The notes: generated by a model from the letters alone, not told the origin. A DNA stretch of 64,000 bases from Proales similis (GCA_019059635.1 JAGVRJ010000009.1:1459001-1523000); one strand, 5' to 3'; counted from the stretch's first letter, positions 1-12,771 are shown. A program made the numbers and translations.

Positions 1-3000
1 GCACAGAAGAAGGGTTTAATGAGCACAATCGACGAGACGACGACGTGCAGTACAACAATGGCAGCAAACGCAAACTAAATCCAAACGAGTCCAGAGTGCA
101 CGTCAAGTCAAGCCAGTACTTAAACGACATGGTTAAAGACATAGTCACGTTCGACTGGCCCGATGCCGAGAAATTGAATTCAACCAAACGACCCCTGCAG
201 GTTTCAAAAAGCGCAATGGACGTGGTCGTGAGTGGCACTGGCGGTGAGAAAAATGCCGACAACCAGCGCAGTCGATCGAGCATGGGCAGCAAAATTCGCT
301 CGTCCAGTGCGGCACACTACTCGATGCGCTCACTGCGAGGCGTCGGCCTGGGCCATGAAACCCTGAGTCAAAGCTCAAGCCGCTCGAACAGTGCTCGAGT
401 CATAAACATACTGGGCAAGACGATTGTGAAGCTGCCAAGCGAGCTCGAAGTCGAGATTCGCATAAAAAAGCGATTCGAGCCGCTGGGAATAAGCCGCATC
501 GATTGCGAGTATGACGAAGGCGTGAACGGCTGCCGAGTGATGAAAATCGACTCGGCCTCGGCATGTGCACGTGATCGGCGCATTCACGCGGGCGATTTGC
601 TTCTGATGGTCAATAACGAGCAAATGCGCCATTTGAGTCAGACCAGCGCCAAATCGGTTCTTAACCGAGCCTCGCTGATGAGCGCCGATGTGGTCGTTCG
701 CTACATTCCTTACAAAGCGGCCAAAGAGTTTAAACGCTGCATTCAGCAAGAGCAGCAGCTGAGGACAGCTCAGTCCAGCGGTGATATGCGTCGCTCGGCG
801 TCGTGCAGCTCGTCTCGACAAGAAGCGGCCACGGTGCTCTCTTCGTCGTCTTCAACATCATCGGCAAATTCAAGCCCGACTGCGTCGCTTTCAAGCTCGT
901 TGGACTCAATATCGTCGATAGACTCGTGCTGCTGCTGTTGTCACTCGAGCTCGTCATCGACTCCCTCGACGAGCAGCCCGTCTTCGCCTCGTTTGTCGAG
1001 CAAATCGTTCGACGACTCGCACGCCAGCAATCCAAGCGAGATAAATTGCGATATGAACAACAAGTAAGCGGCTTTGCACTTTACTTATGCCTCAGTAGAG
1101 ACGCAAGATTACTCAATCGTCTCTCAATGCCATCTCTTTGCATGCTACTTGATTCATTTGGCTCGAGGCCGCTCCATCTCACTCTGCTTCTTTGTCCTGC
1201 TATTTCATTCTGCGGGCCTGATTTGAATTCTCTGATTGTACAAAAGCCTCAAGTCTTGTCTCGTCCGATTTCATTAAATAATCAACCACTGCAATCAGCC
1301 GCCTCGATCTCTATTGCTTTGATCGTAACTTCATTTGGCTCTTCCATTTGCATAGAGGTCAATTAAGTCGTTAGAAGAGACGCCAATTTCCCTCCTCTTT
1401 CTTGGCATCTTCACAGTATTAAAGTCAAATCGTTGGTTCAAACGTTTCTGTCTTGGTTCTGTTCAATCTCTCTCTCTCTCTCTCTCTCTGCGGGTCTTGT
1501 CGACGCTTCAATCGAACCGGAAACTAGAGAATTAGTTGCGATTGATCGGCCACTGCTAAACTAATCACAGCCCGACGATCCCTAAATTATCATATTTTAT
1601 TGACTAGCTCAAGATTAAAGAAAAAGAGAACGCCTGCAAATGACGTTTGATTTGCTGCCGATTCTTGTGATCCAAAGTGAATTCTCTCGACTCCTTGCCA
1701 GGTTCACATGGCTTTCTTATCCGTCTTTATTATTGGCCACATTATGCCGGGCCTAATAATCTTGATTTGCGAGATCCGCTTGAGCCCGCAAAATCAAGGG
1801 CTGCTGCTGCTGCTGCCAGTTGGCAATCTGACGCCTAACATGCATATTCACATTTTTGCTCATAAATCAGCAGCCGAGAAGATGAAGAATTATTTGGTGC
1901 TCTATAAAAAACAAATTATTACGGCGTTCACACTTGGCTCACACGCATCAACAAGCGCGTACAGACGCTCGCCCACCAGAATTGACTGAGGCTGGTGGAG
2001 CGCTTAATTCGACGCTGCAAGCCGAACGCATTTGCTGATCTGCTAAATCAAATATTCAATTAGGTCGATGGGCTTGCTCTCTCCCTCTCTCTCTGAATTA
2101 TTATTTACTTAATTCCATTTTTTTTTCACTCACTCGGCGAGTCAGGACCCCTCGCATTCGGCCCATTATATCATTTTCTTTTCATCATTTTGCTCTTCTC
2201 TTTCCTCTTGTTTTTGTTGCCAATTTCGCTCTCTATACTGCATGCATGCTGCCAACGGGCGCAGATTGCCACATAGCTTCCTAGTTGTTGACTAACTAAT
2301 GACGCTGGACTTGTTTAATAATGACTGTTAATCAATTCTGCTTTTGAAGGAGCGAGCTCGCAGGCAATCTGTCGATTGACAAGAGCGCTAGCGAAGAGCC
2401 AATACGCCGACGTAAGCATCATCATCGGCACTGTAAAAGGCATAGACGTTCGCGGCGACGGCATCATCACCATCATCGCCACCATCGTCATCAACACCGT
2501 CAGCATCACCACCACCACCACCACCAGCACTCGCACCAACACTCAAGTCGGCATATTAAGGGCCAGAATCAACGCTCGCAGCGCGAGCCCTCTACTGAAA
2601 GCACCAATCAGCCTGAGAGAGTGAGAGGTGACGACCAGTCGGCGTTTACCATTCAATCTATGCAGGAGTCAGGTGAAGGCACTTGCGACTTGACATCGAC
2701 ACTGTGGGGACCGCCCACTGTAGTGTCGGTGGTCAGACAGGCGAACAAGAGTCTCGGAATCAGCATTGTCGGAGGCAAGCTTGACGTGTGTGCCAGAGCG
2801 AACGACTCTCAGGCCACCAAGAGCTTCATCAGCGGCTTTTTTGTCAAACACGTGCTTGAAAACAGCCCGGCCGGCCTGAATGCGAGTTTGAAGACCGGCG
2901 ATCGAATTCTGGCTGTGAACGAAACTGATCTAACCGGCCTGAATCATGAGCAAGCAGTCGACATAATAAGAAACGCTCAGTCGCCGGTTAAATTTCTCAT

Positions 3001-4960
3001 TCGACGGCTGATATGCCCGAACGGGGGCGAGAGTGTGCCAGTAGACGATGACGTCGCATGCGAAAATCATCAGGAAGCAAGAGCGTATCACGCAATCGAT
3101 GACGCAAATAGACGAGAAGCAACTCTGGACAATGTAAAGATTATTATCGACGAGCCGAACGAATACGACTACAGACTTGAGTCTGTGCGCGAAAAATACA
3201 GCTTCCTGTTAGACTCAAACGACGCCGATACGACAAGCCTGTTCATTTTCAAGCTGAGACGATCACATTCGAACGAGAGCATCGGCCTCAGTCTATCCGG
3301 CAACGTCAATTTAAACAAAACGAGCGTGTTCGTTTGCGGCATTTATATGAACTCGATTGCTCATCAGCACGGTCTGATCAGAGTGGGCGATCAAATACTT
3401 GAGATCAACGGACAGCCGCTCTACGGACGAGCGCACTCAAACGTGACGCCATTTATTAGAAGCATTCGAGAACTGGACGTCTACCTTGTGGTCCTGCGAA
3501 GCCAAGAGAACATGGTTCAAATGTTCAAGCCGAGTCAGGCGCTCATGTCGAGCGGCTCGCCAACTCCGTCCGGACAGGCAAGCCCGGTCGGCAAAGAGAA
3601 TCCTGCGCTGGCTGGCAGCTTCGACAGCAGTCGAGGCAAACGTCGACTGACCAAATGCGCAAGCTGTGAGCTGCCCGAAGAGACGATCGTCGACCAGAGC
3701 TCTGGCAGGGAGGTTCGCATCATTCGACTGAAAAAAGGCCCCATCGGCTTCGGGATCGCGATCAGCGAGGACAGACACAACCGGCTGATTGTGAGAGGCT
3801 TGAATCCGAACGGTGTCGCGTTCAATGACGGTCGGATGCAAGTGGGCGACGAGATAGTTGGCGTGAACAAATTGAACGTCAAAGAAATGAAGTACGACCA
3901 AGTAATGAACCTGTTGCATCAGACAAACGACACAGTCGAATTTCATTTGGCCAAGCCAGAGCCGATGAGCGGCTCGTCCCAGCCGACAAACGCAAACAGC
4001 GCCAACGGAAGTCGTTGTCAGAGCGGAGCAACGTCTCCATCGGTCGACAAGCCCAGAGCTAAAAGCGAGGTGACCTTCAGAGTGGACGAGACAGCTCGCT
4101 CGCAGCCTCAAGAGCCTCGAACCGCGCCGATCAGAGTGGGCGAAGAAACTCTGATTGAGATCGAGCGCGGCAAGATGGGCCTCGGTCTGTCAATCGTCGG
4201 CGGCTCTGATACTCAGCTGCCCGGCATCATCATACATGACATCTATCAGACGGGCGCTGCCTATCGAGACGGACGATTGGCCATCGGCGACCAAATACTC
4301 AAAGTGAACAACATCGATCTGACGCATGCCACTCATGAGCGAGCGTTGAATGCTCTTCGGCAAACATCCGACTTTGTCCGGCTGCTTATCCATCGCGGCT
4401 TTTACCAGGCGGCCAAGAGCGAGATGTCGCCCAATTCGATCTCGCCGTCGTCTGACGCCGCCAAGTCGCCGACGCACTCCTTTCCGGGCCTGACGAATCT
4501 GAGCGACGAGAAGATGCTCAACGTGTTCGCAGTCGAGCTGCAGAAAAAGTTCGCCAAGGGTCTCGGCTTCAGCATAATCGGTCGCCGAGACGGCCTCGGC
4601 GTCTTCATATCTCACATTGTAAGTAGACAGTTCAGATTGAAATCAGGCACGCGTCAATTATTGACTTGAATTCTGTAAAAGATCGAAGGCGGATGCGCGC
4701 AGAAAGACGGCCGCCTGATGATTGGCGATTTGATACTGGAAGTGAATGGCAAAGACATCCGCAAGTCGCCCTACGACGACGTGGCGTTCATGCTCAAGAC
4801 GCTACCGCAAGGCAAAGTGACTCTTAAAGTCGGTCGATTGAGGACATCGGCCAACGCAAGTGCTTCGAACAGCGTCTCGCACAGTGCCAATGCATCGCGT
4901 AGCACATCTAGACGCAATTCACAATCGATTGAGACGCCATCAAACAAAAGCAAGAAATAA
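1..4960 (+). CDS. Multi-PDZ scaffold protein, Patj/MPDZ-like, 5' truncated by the window
   Basis: Coding exons are <3-1063, 2350-4618 and 4682-4960; the phases join cleanly (phase 2, then phase 0). The upstream frame is open to the window edge, so more N-terminal exons lie outside. Six PDZ domains are visible: one in exon 1 (about nt 426-710), four in exon 2 (about 2724-3010, 3240-3510, 3700-3950, 4150-4400), and a sixth split by the second intron with its GLGF-type loop reading GLGFSI. Exon 2 opens with a long His/Arg-rich stretch (nt 2402-2545). Serial PDZ domains with no kinase, SH3 or L27 domain visible here fit the C-terminal part of the Patj/INADL or MPDZ (MUPP1) family, which assembles polarity and junction complexes at the cell cortex. 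An AATAAA lies at 5171-5176. Family assignment is firm; choosing Patj over MPDZ would need the missing N-terminus. Confidence 0.85.
1064..2349 (+). other. Large first visible intron of the PDZ scaffold gene
   Basis: This 1.29-kb intron (donor GTAAGC at 1064, acceptor TTTTGAAG ending at 2349) is much larger than the 50-75-nt introns usual here. It holds a TC dinucleotide array at 1467-1489. An open frame at 1708-1989 shows no recognisable domain. Nothing else convincing is seen. Confidence 0.6.
1467..1489. repeat. (TC)n microsatellite
   Basis: An uninterrupted TC dinucleotide run lies inside the large intron of the PDZ gene. Similar TC/GA runs occur throughout the non-coding parts of the window. 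Confidence 0.9.
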
Positions 4961-5600
4961 CCACGCCAACCCCCGACCGTTCCCAGCTCCAATCTGCTCA
5001 GTATACGACCACACGCTTCGAATTCTATATCAGTCTTCTTCTTGTATTTAACGTATCGTTCACGTATCAATTCTCTCGTTTATTTTGTTTGAGTTCTATG
5101 GCTTTTGAAGCGGACTTGGCGCCGATTTTTTTTTAGTTTTTTGATTGTCATCATGTCATGTTGCTTCATAGAATAAATTTATTTTCTAACATTTTCCGCA
5201 TCTCCTTTAGCCACTCGATGTTTGGCCAGCAGGGCGTGTGGTGCACAATCGATTGGTTTAGTTCGTCCTTTGGAGGAGGAAGCTAAAATGGCAATAGCTG
5301 ACATATTGGCGTCTCGTTTTCATCCATTTGCTTAAATGGCAGTTCCTGGCTGCAATTATGCAAATTTCCGCTTTACTAGTCGCGCATGTTTTGGGTAGCA
5401 TTTATTGTCTCGCGCTAAGAACAAGCGAAAGGTTTATAGAGCGGATTTAATAGCCTCAAGTAAGCAGATTCATCAAATGCCAATTCTACGATAATAAAAT
5501 CAAAAATTCACTAGAAGCCTGAACAATCGTATCTCAGCAAAGGAATAAGAAATTGTCAAAAAAGAAATAAAACGAAAGTGAGAGGAACCGAAACGAAGAC

Positions 5601-7687
5601 TCAGAGGAACAAAGGGGCCAAGCAGAAAACTGAAAGAAGCGAGAACAAAATTTGGGAGGCGAAATGGCCCGATCCACTCGACGCTTTTTCATTTGTTCGA
5701 ACTGGCTCTGAACTCGCCTGACCTTCAAATCGAGCGTCGTTTATTCTGTCTGCTGCTGTGCTCAGCGTTTGCTCCAACTTGATATTCAGATCTTGTTTAG
5801 TGGCTAGCTCTTCTGCGAGTTTTGCATTTAAACGACTTTGAATGGCTTTTGGCTGAGATGAGCTCACTTACCGATAGAGTGGTGAAGTCTGGGCAGATAA
5901 GAGTTCCAGAACTGACAGTATTCGACCGAAAAGCCGGCGTTTACTCTCAGGCCGCTCGACTTGAAGACCATGTATTTGCCATAGTCGGTGGGAGTGGGCG
6001 TGTAAACGGGCCACTCAGGAGCAGACGGCTGGCTGGGAACGCCTTGATGAGCGAAACTGGTCCAATAGTTGATCATTGCCCTGCTCAGCTGCTTCTCAGT
6101 GTTCGGGTACATGTATTTGGTCGAAGCCCAGGGGCTGATTGAAATGGGCTGTCCGTCAAGAGTTGAGAGCGGAAAGCCAAGTGTGAAGACGAGCGTGTCG
6201 CCGTGAGTCGACCCATACCAGACCGGCCACGGCGTCGACGAGGGCCTGTGCGCAAACAGGAACAAGTAGTTCTGCTTGTTGTGCTTGGCCAGCAAGTCGA
6301 TAAACTGGTAGGTGGGACATATGAACAAGTGCTGGCCAATGATTCTTGACAGCGCGTCAAAGTAGTTGCGCTCCGGGTTCGGGTCATCCAAATAGCTGCT
6401 GAACTCGTGCATGATTGCGTCGATCAGAACGGGACTTGCTTCGCTTGGATAGTGAGGATAGAATTTGAAGTAGCCGTCGACAAACTCTCTCATTACTGAG
6501 TGGTTCAAGAACTGGCTGGCGGCAATGTCGCTCTCTCTCTGACCGAACAGTCCGCTGTAGGCAATGAAACTTGATCCCTCGTGCACAGTGAATCCGGTCA
6601 AAGTCGGACACTTTTTGAAGCGGCCGGCCTCAAACGACTGTTCGATCGGCTCCGAGATGATTCGACCGTCGATCACGGGCGGAAAGAAGGTGAACACCGA
6701 AGTAAGAGAGAATTTGTTGTTCTCGACTGCTTCAGCCAAGACGCTTTTGGCCGCTTTGAGAATTTCCGACGAGCTTTGGCCACAGGCGGGCAGCTCGGAC
6801 GAAGGCTCGCATTGGATTGCGGCGAAAAACTTGTGCGCCCTTTGGCTCGCCTCTTCTCGGCTAATCGGGACCATAGATGAGAAGAAGGGCGTTCCTGATT
6901 CGATAATTGTGGCGTTAAACAAACTCCAGCTCTCGCGCACAACCAAGTGAAGGGCTGCTAGCGCCGCGCCTGCCGAATGGCCGTAAATTGTGACGCGATT
7001 CGGATCGCCGCCGAATCGGGCTGCATTCTGCTTAATCCACTGCAGAGCTTCAATCTGATCGAGAAGTGCCTGATTGCCCGGATATTCGCCTTCAAGGTAG
7101 AGAAAGCCGAAAACGCCCAGTCGGTAGTTTAAAGACACATAAACGGTGTCATTGGATGCCGCGGCCACTGTGATGAGGTCGTAGACATCCATGGCGCTTG
7201 AGCCTGCCACCGAGCCGCCTCCGTGAATGAACACGATTATGGGCGCGCGCGCTGAGTCATTTTTGTTCTCAAATACTTCCTCTGGGCTCCAGATGTTGAG
7301 ATAGAGACAGTCTTCGCTCAGTGTTGAGTAGCTTTCGGACGGCGACCACATTCTTGAGGCGGGAAATCTCTCGTCTGAATGAAGAGTTTGCATGCAAGAG
7401 TTGGGCCATTCGGTCGCCTGTTTGATGCCTTGCCACGGCTTTTTGGTCACGGTCTGTTTGAATCGAAGCGGACCAGTCGGCGGCTCGGCGTATGGCACGC
7501 CATGCCATGAGTAGACCCTCTTGGTGCTCCCATTGAGCTCGTTGACGGTGACTTGTTGACATCGACCTTCCAATTGACCGTGGCTCGTTTCAACTAAAGA
7601 GCTCACCGCTGCATCATCGCAGGGAACTTGGGACACGGCTGCACGGCACAACGTCACTGCAACACTTAGCAAAACGAAATAGAGCAT
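5601..7687 (-). CDS. Secreted carboxylesterase/cholinesterase-family enzyme with predicted GPI anchor
   Basis: The two coding exons are 7687-5872 and 5812-5601, joined across a 59-nt intron (5871-5813). The protein begins with a signal peptide (MLYFVLLSVAVTLCRA). It has the type-B carboxylesterase fold: a GHSAG nucleophile elbow with Ser at about residue 238, the acid in VHEGSS at about 370, and the catalytic His in STHGDT at about 495. The oxyanion region reads FIHGGGSVAG. The complete triad predicts an active serine hydrolase. The downstream exon ends with small residues (SSGSG) and then a hydrophobic tail, the pattern of a GPI-attachment signal, as in some acetylcholinesterases. Reading through the intron gives a different short C-terminus. 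TTTATT at 5401-5406 is a minus-strand polyadenylation signal. Substrate specificity cannot be told. Confidence 0.85.
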
Positions 7688-10003
7688 TTGCGCTGGTCAG
7701 AAGTAGCTGATTCTAAAGAGAACACGACCAAATGGTGAAACGTCGGTCTTTGGGCGAAAAAAAACGGACGCCCAAGACAGATTTGAGAAGGAGAGAAGAA
7801 GAGGCAGGAGAGAGTGCAATTGTTGAAACCGAAAGCATGTCGGGTCTAGATGGAGCCTAGAGGCGATGGCCATGTGTCAGACAAGCAGCGAATAAAAAAA
7901 AGAAAATAAACGAAATGAAAACAAGAGGAGAACAAGATCGTTAATTAGAGCAATTCTGTCAGACATTAAGCGGTGATGAGCTCGGACTTGAGAATGTAAT
8001 TGAATGAGAGTGCATCGATCAAGAGTTGTAGGTGCCAGGTCAAAGCTAATTCGAAACGCGCCTCTCCTCTCCCTCCCTCTCTCGTTCGCTCTCTCTCTCT
8101 CTCTCTTTCTTGCTCTCATTTAAACAAGAACAAACAATTTAGCGATCGGTGCTAAGCCTGGTGGCTATCGACCGTTCTAGCCGCGCATTACAAGCCACAC
8201 GCGGGCAAACAAGTGAGAGCATGCAGACAAGCAGATGAGATTGAAAACAGATTCTTCATGTCAATCTAAATCGGCACTCTTCTTCTGCGCCAACTAGTAA
8301 TCATTGAAGCGATTCAGCCAGTGAATAGACATCAAAGAATAGGCAGCCATCAACCGATCTATTGAATTGCGTGCGTCCGTTCGCTCTTGTGTCTTTGGCC
8401 CTCGCCCTGCCAATAAAAACATCCGCTCTTATTAGGAAACAAATAGAACTGAGAACCCGAAAGAGTTGCGTATGTGGGAGAGAGAGAGTGTGTGTGTGCG
8501 AGTGAGAGATGAAAAAGAAGCAAAACGATACGAGAGATGAGAGAAAGCAAACAAACTACTTGTCTACTTCCATGCAGCAAGCTAGTCAGCAATCAGCAGA
8601 TCGCACAGGCCTCAAATGGACGAATTGATGCAAGTGCGAATCGAGGCTCGACTGGTCGGTCGGACGTCGTTTACTAGATTGCAACAAACAGATAAGTGCT
8701 CGAATAGGCCAGAAGCAATGGCAAAAACTTTTTTTTTTTTGCCGGGCAATTAGAACTCGAGGAGTTGGGCTAAAGGAGAGTAACAACTAATGGGCATAGC
8801 AATGCTATATAGCGAGCGGTCTAAAATCGTTCGCTCCAATTTGCGATGACATTTAATTTCACAGTTGTTTGGCTGGTTGTTTAGCGAGGCCTGGTTGTGT
8901 TGGATGCGTGCTGCTCTATTGAGCTGGCATCTAAAATGTTTACAAAGACCTCAATATGCAGCAGTAGCAGCAGCAGAAGAAGAAGATTATTTCAGAAGCC
9001 AACAAACAAACAAATGGCAAGCGATCGTAAACCATTTAAATAAAAAGCGAAACAGAACAAAAAAAAAGTGAAGAAAGCACGAGCAGCGGTAAGCCGAACT
9101 GAGCCAACTGTGATTTGGGTGTTATTTGAAATGACGGCGCTCGTTAGAGTAGGTGTAGAAAATCGGGTCTTTACCGAAAGTGTGGCAGCGCTGCTCTGAC
9201 TCGGCCGTTTGTTTATGTTGCGCCTGTGGTAGATTCCAATTAAGTAATGTACGATGCCGAATGCAGGTTGTAGGATGCTGAATAGACGGCTGGTCTACCA
9301 ACTGTCTAGCTGTGCCCTGCCTAATCGATGATTGCCGGTGCTGGTGGAAAAGTGTCGGGTCTGACAAGTCATCGCTTCTTCTCTAATTTTTCTCCGTTCG
9401 AAGATGAATGGCTTTCATGTTCGATCAGCATTGGCTAGCATTGACTTGGCCGGGCAAATTGCATAATCAATCATCGTTTGAATTTATTGCTCGACTAAAA
9501 TATGATCATTGCTTTGAGGAGATAATCTAAACCGATTCTAGAGTGATGCTGCTCTTCAGCCTCAAGTTTCTGGTCTTGTTTTGCTTGCGCGCACACGCAA
9601 TCTATCTGGTCCCTTTCCTCTCTCTCTTCCAAAACTGCTGCCCTCTATCCTCTCTCTCCCTCTCTCTCTCTCTCTCGCAAGTGAACATACAAGTAATTAA
9701 TCTCTCGCTAGAATGATTCAACCGGCACTTGTAGGAGAGCGGCATCGGCAAGCAAGTAATTAGCTTAAGCGGTCATGAGCCAACTCAATCAATGTGAAAT
9801 AAAGATGATTGAACGGTATAAATCATGTGCATGTCCGATGTGATTGCTGCCTGCCTGTCTGTCTGTGAGTCTGCGCCACCCAATCGCACAGTTTCTAATT
9901 GCCTCCAACGAATAAATCATTTTTGGTGACTAAAGCGAAACAGATGAATTGTATTCGACTCATCGGGCTGATAATAGTAATAGCCATCAGCATCATCTTC
10001 CCG

Positions 10004-10041
<38 letters not shown>

Positions 10042-10456
10042 GCTCAGCGTGAAGCACCGTCGTTCTTAGAGCCGCGCTCTGCCCGGAACAGGCCCGAACA
10101 ACAGCATGTAAACATTACCAGTGAACTTTAACGCATCGGACAACAAACAAATAAGAATGTGATGATATTTTGGGCCACATTTGGCCGCAAATATCTAACA
10201 GGCGTCTGTGTTGGTCTCGTTTTCCGTTCTTTATTTTTTATTTTCGTGTTTCATGATTATTAGTCTGATTGCTAAATCTCTCTCTCTTTTCTTTTTTAAT
10301 GATTATTTGCTCGTCGGAACAAAGCTGAAATGATTATGAACTTTGAATCAGGAGATTCGATTTTTGTTTGTGCGTCTGCGGAGACTCCAGCAGCCGCTCA
10401 CTCGCATAAAACCAACAAAGAACAAAAACACACGCGCACACATTAAGTTGAGTTTG
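7688..10456. other. Intergenic region between the two esterase genes
   Basis: About 2.7 kb contains the 5' flank of the GPI-type esterase and the 3' flank of the second esterase. It is rich in low-complexity sequence: TC runs near 8086-8107 and 9650-9676, a purine stretch with GT repeats near 8482-8505, and an ATC array at 10004-10041. Short open frames have no recognisable content. No gene is called. Confidence 0.6.
10004..10041. repeat. (ATC)n trinucleotide array
   Basis: About a dozen perfect ATC repeats. In one frame they read as poly-His inside a short open frame (9949-10131) that has no ATG-anchored, conserved context, so I treat it as a microsatellite. Confidence 0.85.
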
Positions 10457-10598
10457 TTTATTAATTCGAAAGAAAATTAGAAAAGCAGAGATGAACATTT
10501 TGCTGCTGCTGACGAAGAAGAGCACACAGATTGACTGAGCAGAGGCATCGACTTGCAAATCATTGCTTCGGATTTCCGTTTCGATCAGTTCGAATTGG

Positions 10599-12461
10599 CT
10601 AAATAGAAGGCAAACAGTTGATACGAACGAACAAAAAGAGAGAGAGAGAGAGAAAGCTACCAATCGCGTCCAAGCTTGACGGCAGAGCAATGTTCCAGAA
10701 CGAGCAGCGCTTGTTTGCTTGCTCGACTTTGAGTCCGTCGGATGTGAATTTGAGCAAATTTGGCCCGCTCGACGAGTAGGTGGGCCAAGTTTTGTCCGCG
10801 TTCTGATTCGGATTGTTGAACCAGACGAAATTGTTCCATCGCTTGATGAGCTCTCTAGAGACGCGTCGATCGGCCGCGCTTCCCTTTTCCCACCACGGAT
10901 TGTAGCTCGCCTGGTTTCCGGTCGATTTGGCGGCGAAAAACTGCCCCATCACGAACGGAAGCTCTTCATTTTTGCTCACGCCGTACCAGCGCGGCCATTT
11001 GCTTGCCGATGCTCTATTGCCGTTCTCGTAGACGTACACGCTTGACTTGGCCGAGACGTAGTCGGCCAACTTTACAGCCGGACACTCGAAGCCCTCTTCG
11101 GTGAGCAGGTGGCTCAATGTGTCAAAGTAGTTCTTCTCGTTCTCTTTGCCGTACCTCTTCTTGTAGTTGTCGATAATCAGCTCGCCATACTTGCTCAGTA
11201 TCGAGTTGTAGATCGCCTTGTTGGTCTTTTCCGGCCAGTTCGGGTAAAACGAGTAAAAGTGGCCCACAAAGTTTATGTAAGCGGTTGTGTTTATGTTGTT
11301 GGGCGATTTAGGCACGTAGCCCAGATTGAACGGAATGAAACTAGATCCCTCGTTGCTATTGAATCCGACGATCATAGCACAAGGCTTGAAGTTGCCGAGT
11401 CTGAACGCGCGGATCGGACTGGCTCTGAGCACACTGCCGTCGACCACAGGTGCAAAGTAGTCTTGCAGATTCTGGCGCGCAATCAAGTTGTTGTAGGCCG
11501 CTTTCTCATTCAAATAGGCCTCGCTCGCTTTGGTAAAATTGCCCGCTTCGAACGACTGAACGCAGTCGGCCAGCTTGTCTGCACCGCAGCCCATGAAATC
11601 GACGAGAAATTTGCGCGCGCGCCAATCGGCCAACTTGGCACTGATTGCGTTCTCGTCAGTGTTCACTGGCGAGCCGCCTTGAAGAATTATGTTTCGAAAG
11701 AGCGGCCAGCTCGGCTCGTAGAGGAGGTGATAAGCAGCGAGTTTGGCGCCCGAGCCGTGTCCTAGCAGGCTCACTCGTGACTGGTCGGCTCGCAGATAGT
11801 CGGCGTTGGCTTGAATCCATTTGAGCGCTTCGTGCTGGTCGAGCAGGCCCATATTGCCTGCAACCAGATCTTTGATATACAAAAAGCCAAACACGTCCAG
11901 ACGGTAATTGACCGAGATGACAATCAGCTTGGTCAATGCAACCAGTGCGGTCGGCTCGTAAATGTCCAGCATCGATGAACCGTGCCTCTCTCCGCCGTGA
12001 AATAGCACCAGCACGGGCGTGTCTTTTTTCTGGCCCGAGTAGACCTCTTCTGGCATGTAGACGTTCAAGTAAAGACAATCTTCGCTCAGTTGACTACTGG
12101 AGCCCGGGCTCTTGAGCTGGAGCACGTTGAGGAATTCGTATTTTTCTGGCATTGATCGAACAGTCTGCTGACAAGAGTTGGCAATTTTGGTTGCGTCCAA
12201 TTTTCCAGTCCATGGCTCGACTTGTTCGGGCGGCTTAAACCGACGCGAGCCGACTGGTGGCTTGGCATATGGAATCGACAGGAACGAGAACACCTTGTCG
12301 ACTCGCTTCAAGTCGTTAAGCTCGACGCTTGTGCACTTGCCTTGGACAGAGCCGTCTCTTAGTTTGATGCTTATCTCGGTGCTCGGACAAGAGCCGCTCG
12401 CATCTACGCCAATTGTGTAAATGCAACACAGAGCGGCGAGGAGGAAAATTTTTAGATTCAT
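10599..12461 (-). CDS. Cholinesterase-fold protein lacking catalytic Ser and His (pseudo-esterase)
   Basis: The first in-frame ATG at 12461 starts a signal peptide (MNLKIFLLAALCCIYTIGVD), which decides this start over the longer upstream open frame without ATG. The protein aligns along its length with the neighbouring esterase and keeps the structural landmarks (SEDCLYLNVY, NYRLDVFGF). However, the nucleophile elbow reads GHGSG, with Gly at about residue 236 where Ser is required, and the His position reads GVSKNEEL (Lys). Only the acidic residue (SNEGSS) remains. This matches the pattern of non-enzymatic cholinesterase-like adhesion proteins such as neuroligins, but no C-terminal membrane segment like theirs is seen. 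An alternative splice (donor at 10660, acceptor ending 10599) would replace the last residues with a short ANSN tail. TTTATT at 10457-10462 is the likely polyadenylation signal. Confidence 0.8.
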   Translation of the reverse strand: MNLKIFLLAALCCIYTIGVDASGSCPSTEISIKLRDGSVQGKCTSVELNDLKRVDKVFSFLSIPYAKPPVGSRRFKPPEQVEPWTGKLDATKIANSCQQTVRSMPEKYEFLNVLQLKSPGSSSQLSEDCLYLNVYMPEEVYSGQKKDTPVLVLFHGGERHGSSMLDIYEPTALVALTKLIVISVNYRLDVFGFLYIKDLVAGNMGLLDQHEALKWIQANADYLRADQSRVSLLGHGSGAKLAAYHLLYEPSWPLFRNIILQGGSPVNTDENAISAKLADWRARKFLVDFMGCGADKLADCVQSFEAGNFTKASEAYLNEKAAYNNLIARQNLQDYFAPVVDGSVLRASPIRAFRLGNFKPCAMIVGFNSNEGSSFIPFNLGYVPKSPNNINTTAYINFVGHFYSFYPNWPEKTNKAIYNSILSKYGELIIDNYKKRYGKENEKNYFDTLSHLLTEEGFECPAVKLADYVSAKSSVYVYENGNRASASKWPRWYGVSKNEELPFVMGQFFAAKSTGNQASYNPWWEKGSAADRRVSRELIKRWNNFVWFNNPNQNADKTWPTYSSSGPNLLKFTSDGLKVEQANKRCSFWNIALPSSLDAIGSFLSLSLFLFVRINCLPSI

Positions 12462-12771
12462 CTTCGAAGCGAACTCTTTTGCTGCGGGCTCGATGGTTTC
12501 GGCCGCTATTTCTACTCGACTGTTGATGCTGCATTCCACTCGCACTCGCTCTTCAACGACTCTGTCAGTAGTCGGCTGCACTTGATCAAACAGAATAAAT
12601 TTCACTTATGCTTTGGACAGGTTGTGAGATAAAGCAATTTCTGTCACAAGACTTTCTTATCTCCGAGTCTAGGACAGTCACTCTCTCGGTAGAGGAGGAG
12701 AATGAGCCACACGGGAAACGGCTCGTGCGATCCAATTTATTCAAAAGAAAAATTTCGATTTAAAGATCTAT

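Noticed and set aside
1708-1989. Open frame inside the PDZ-gene intron
   Set aside because: No ATG context, domain or splice evidence; likely chance.
9949-10131. Open frame with a poly-His run
   Set aside because: The run is an ATC microsatellite; no conserved sequence surrounds it.
12461-12605. Longer N-terminus for the pseudo-esterase
   Set aside because: There is no ATG upstream of 12461 in this frame and a signal peptide starts exactly there.
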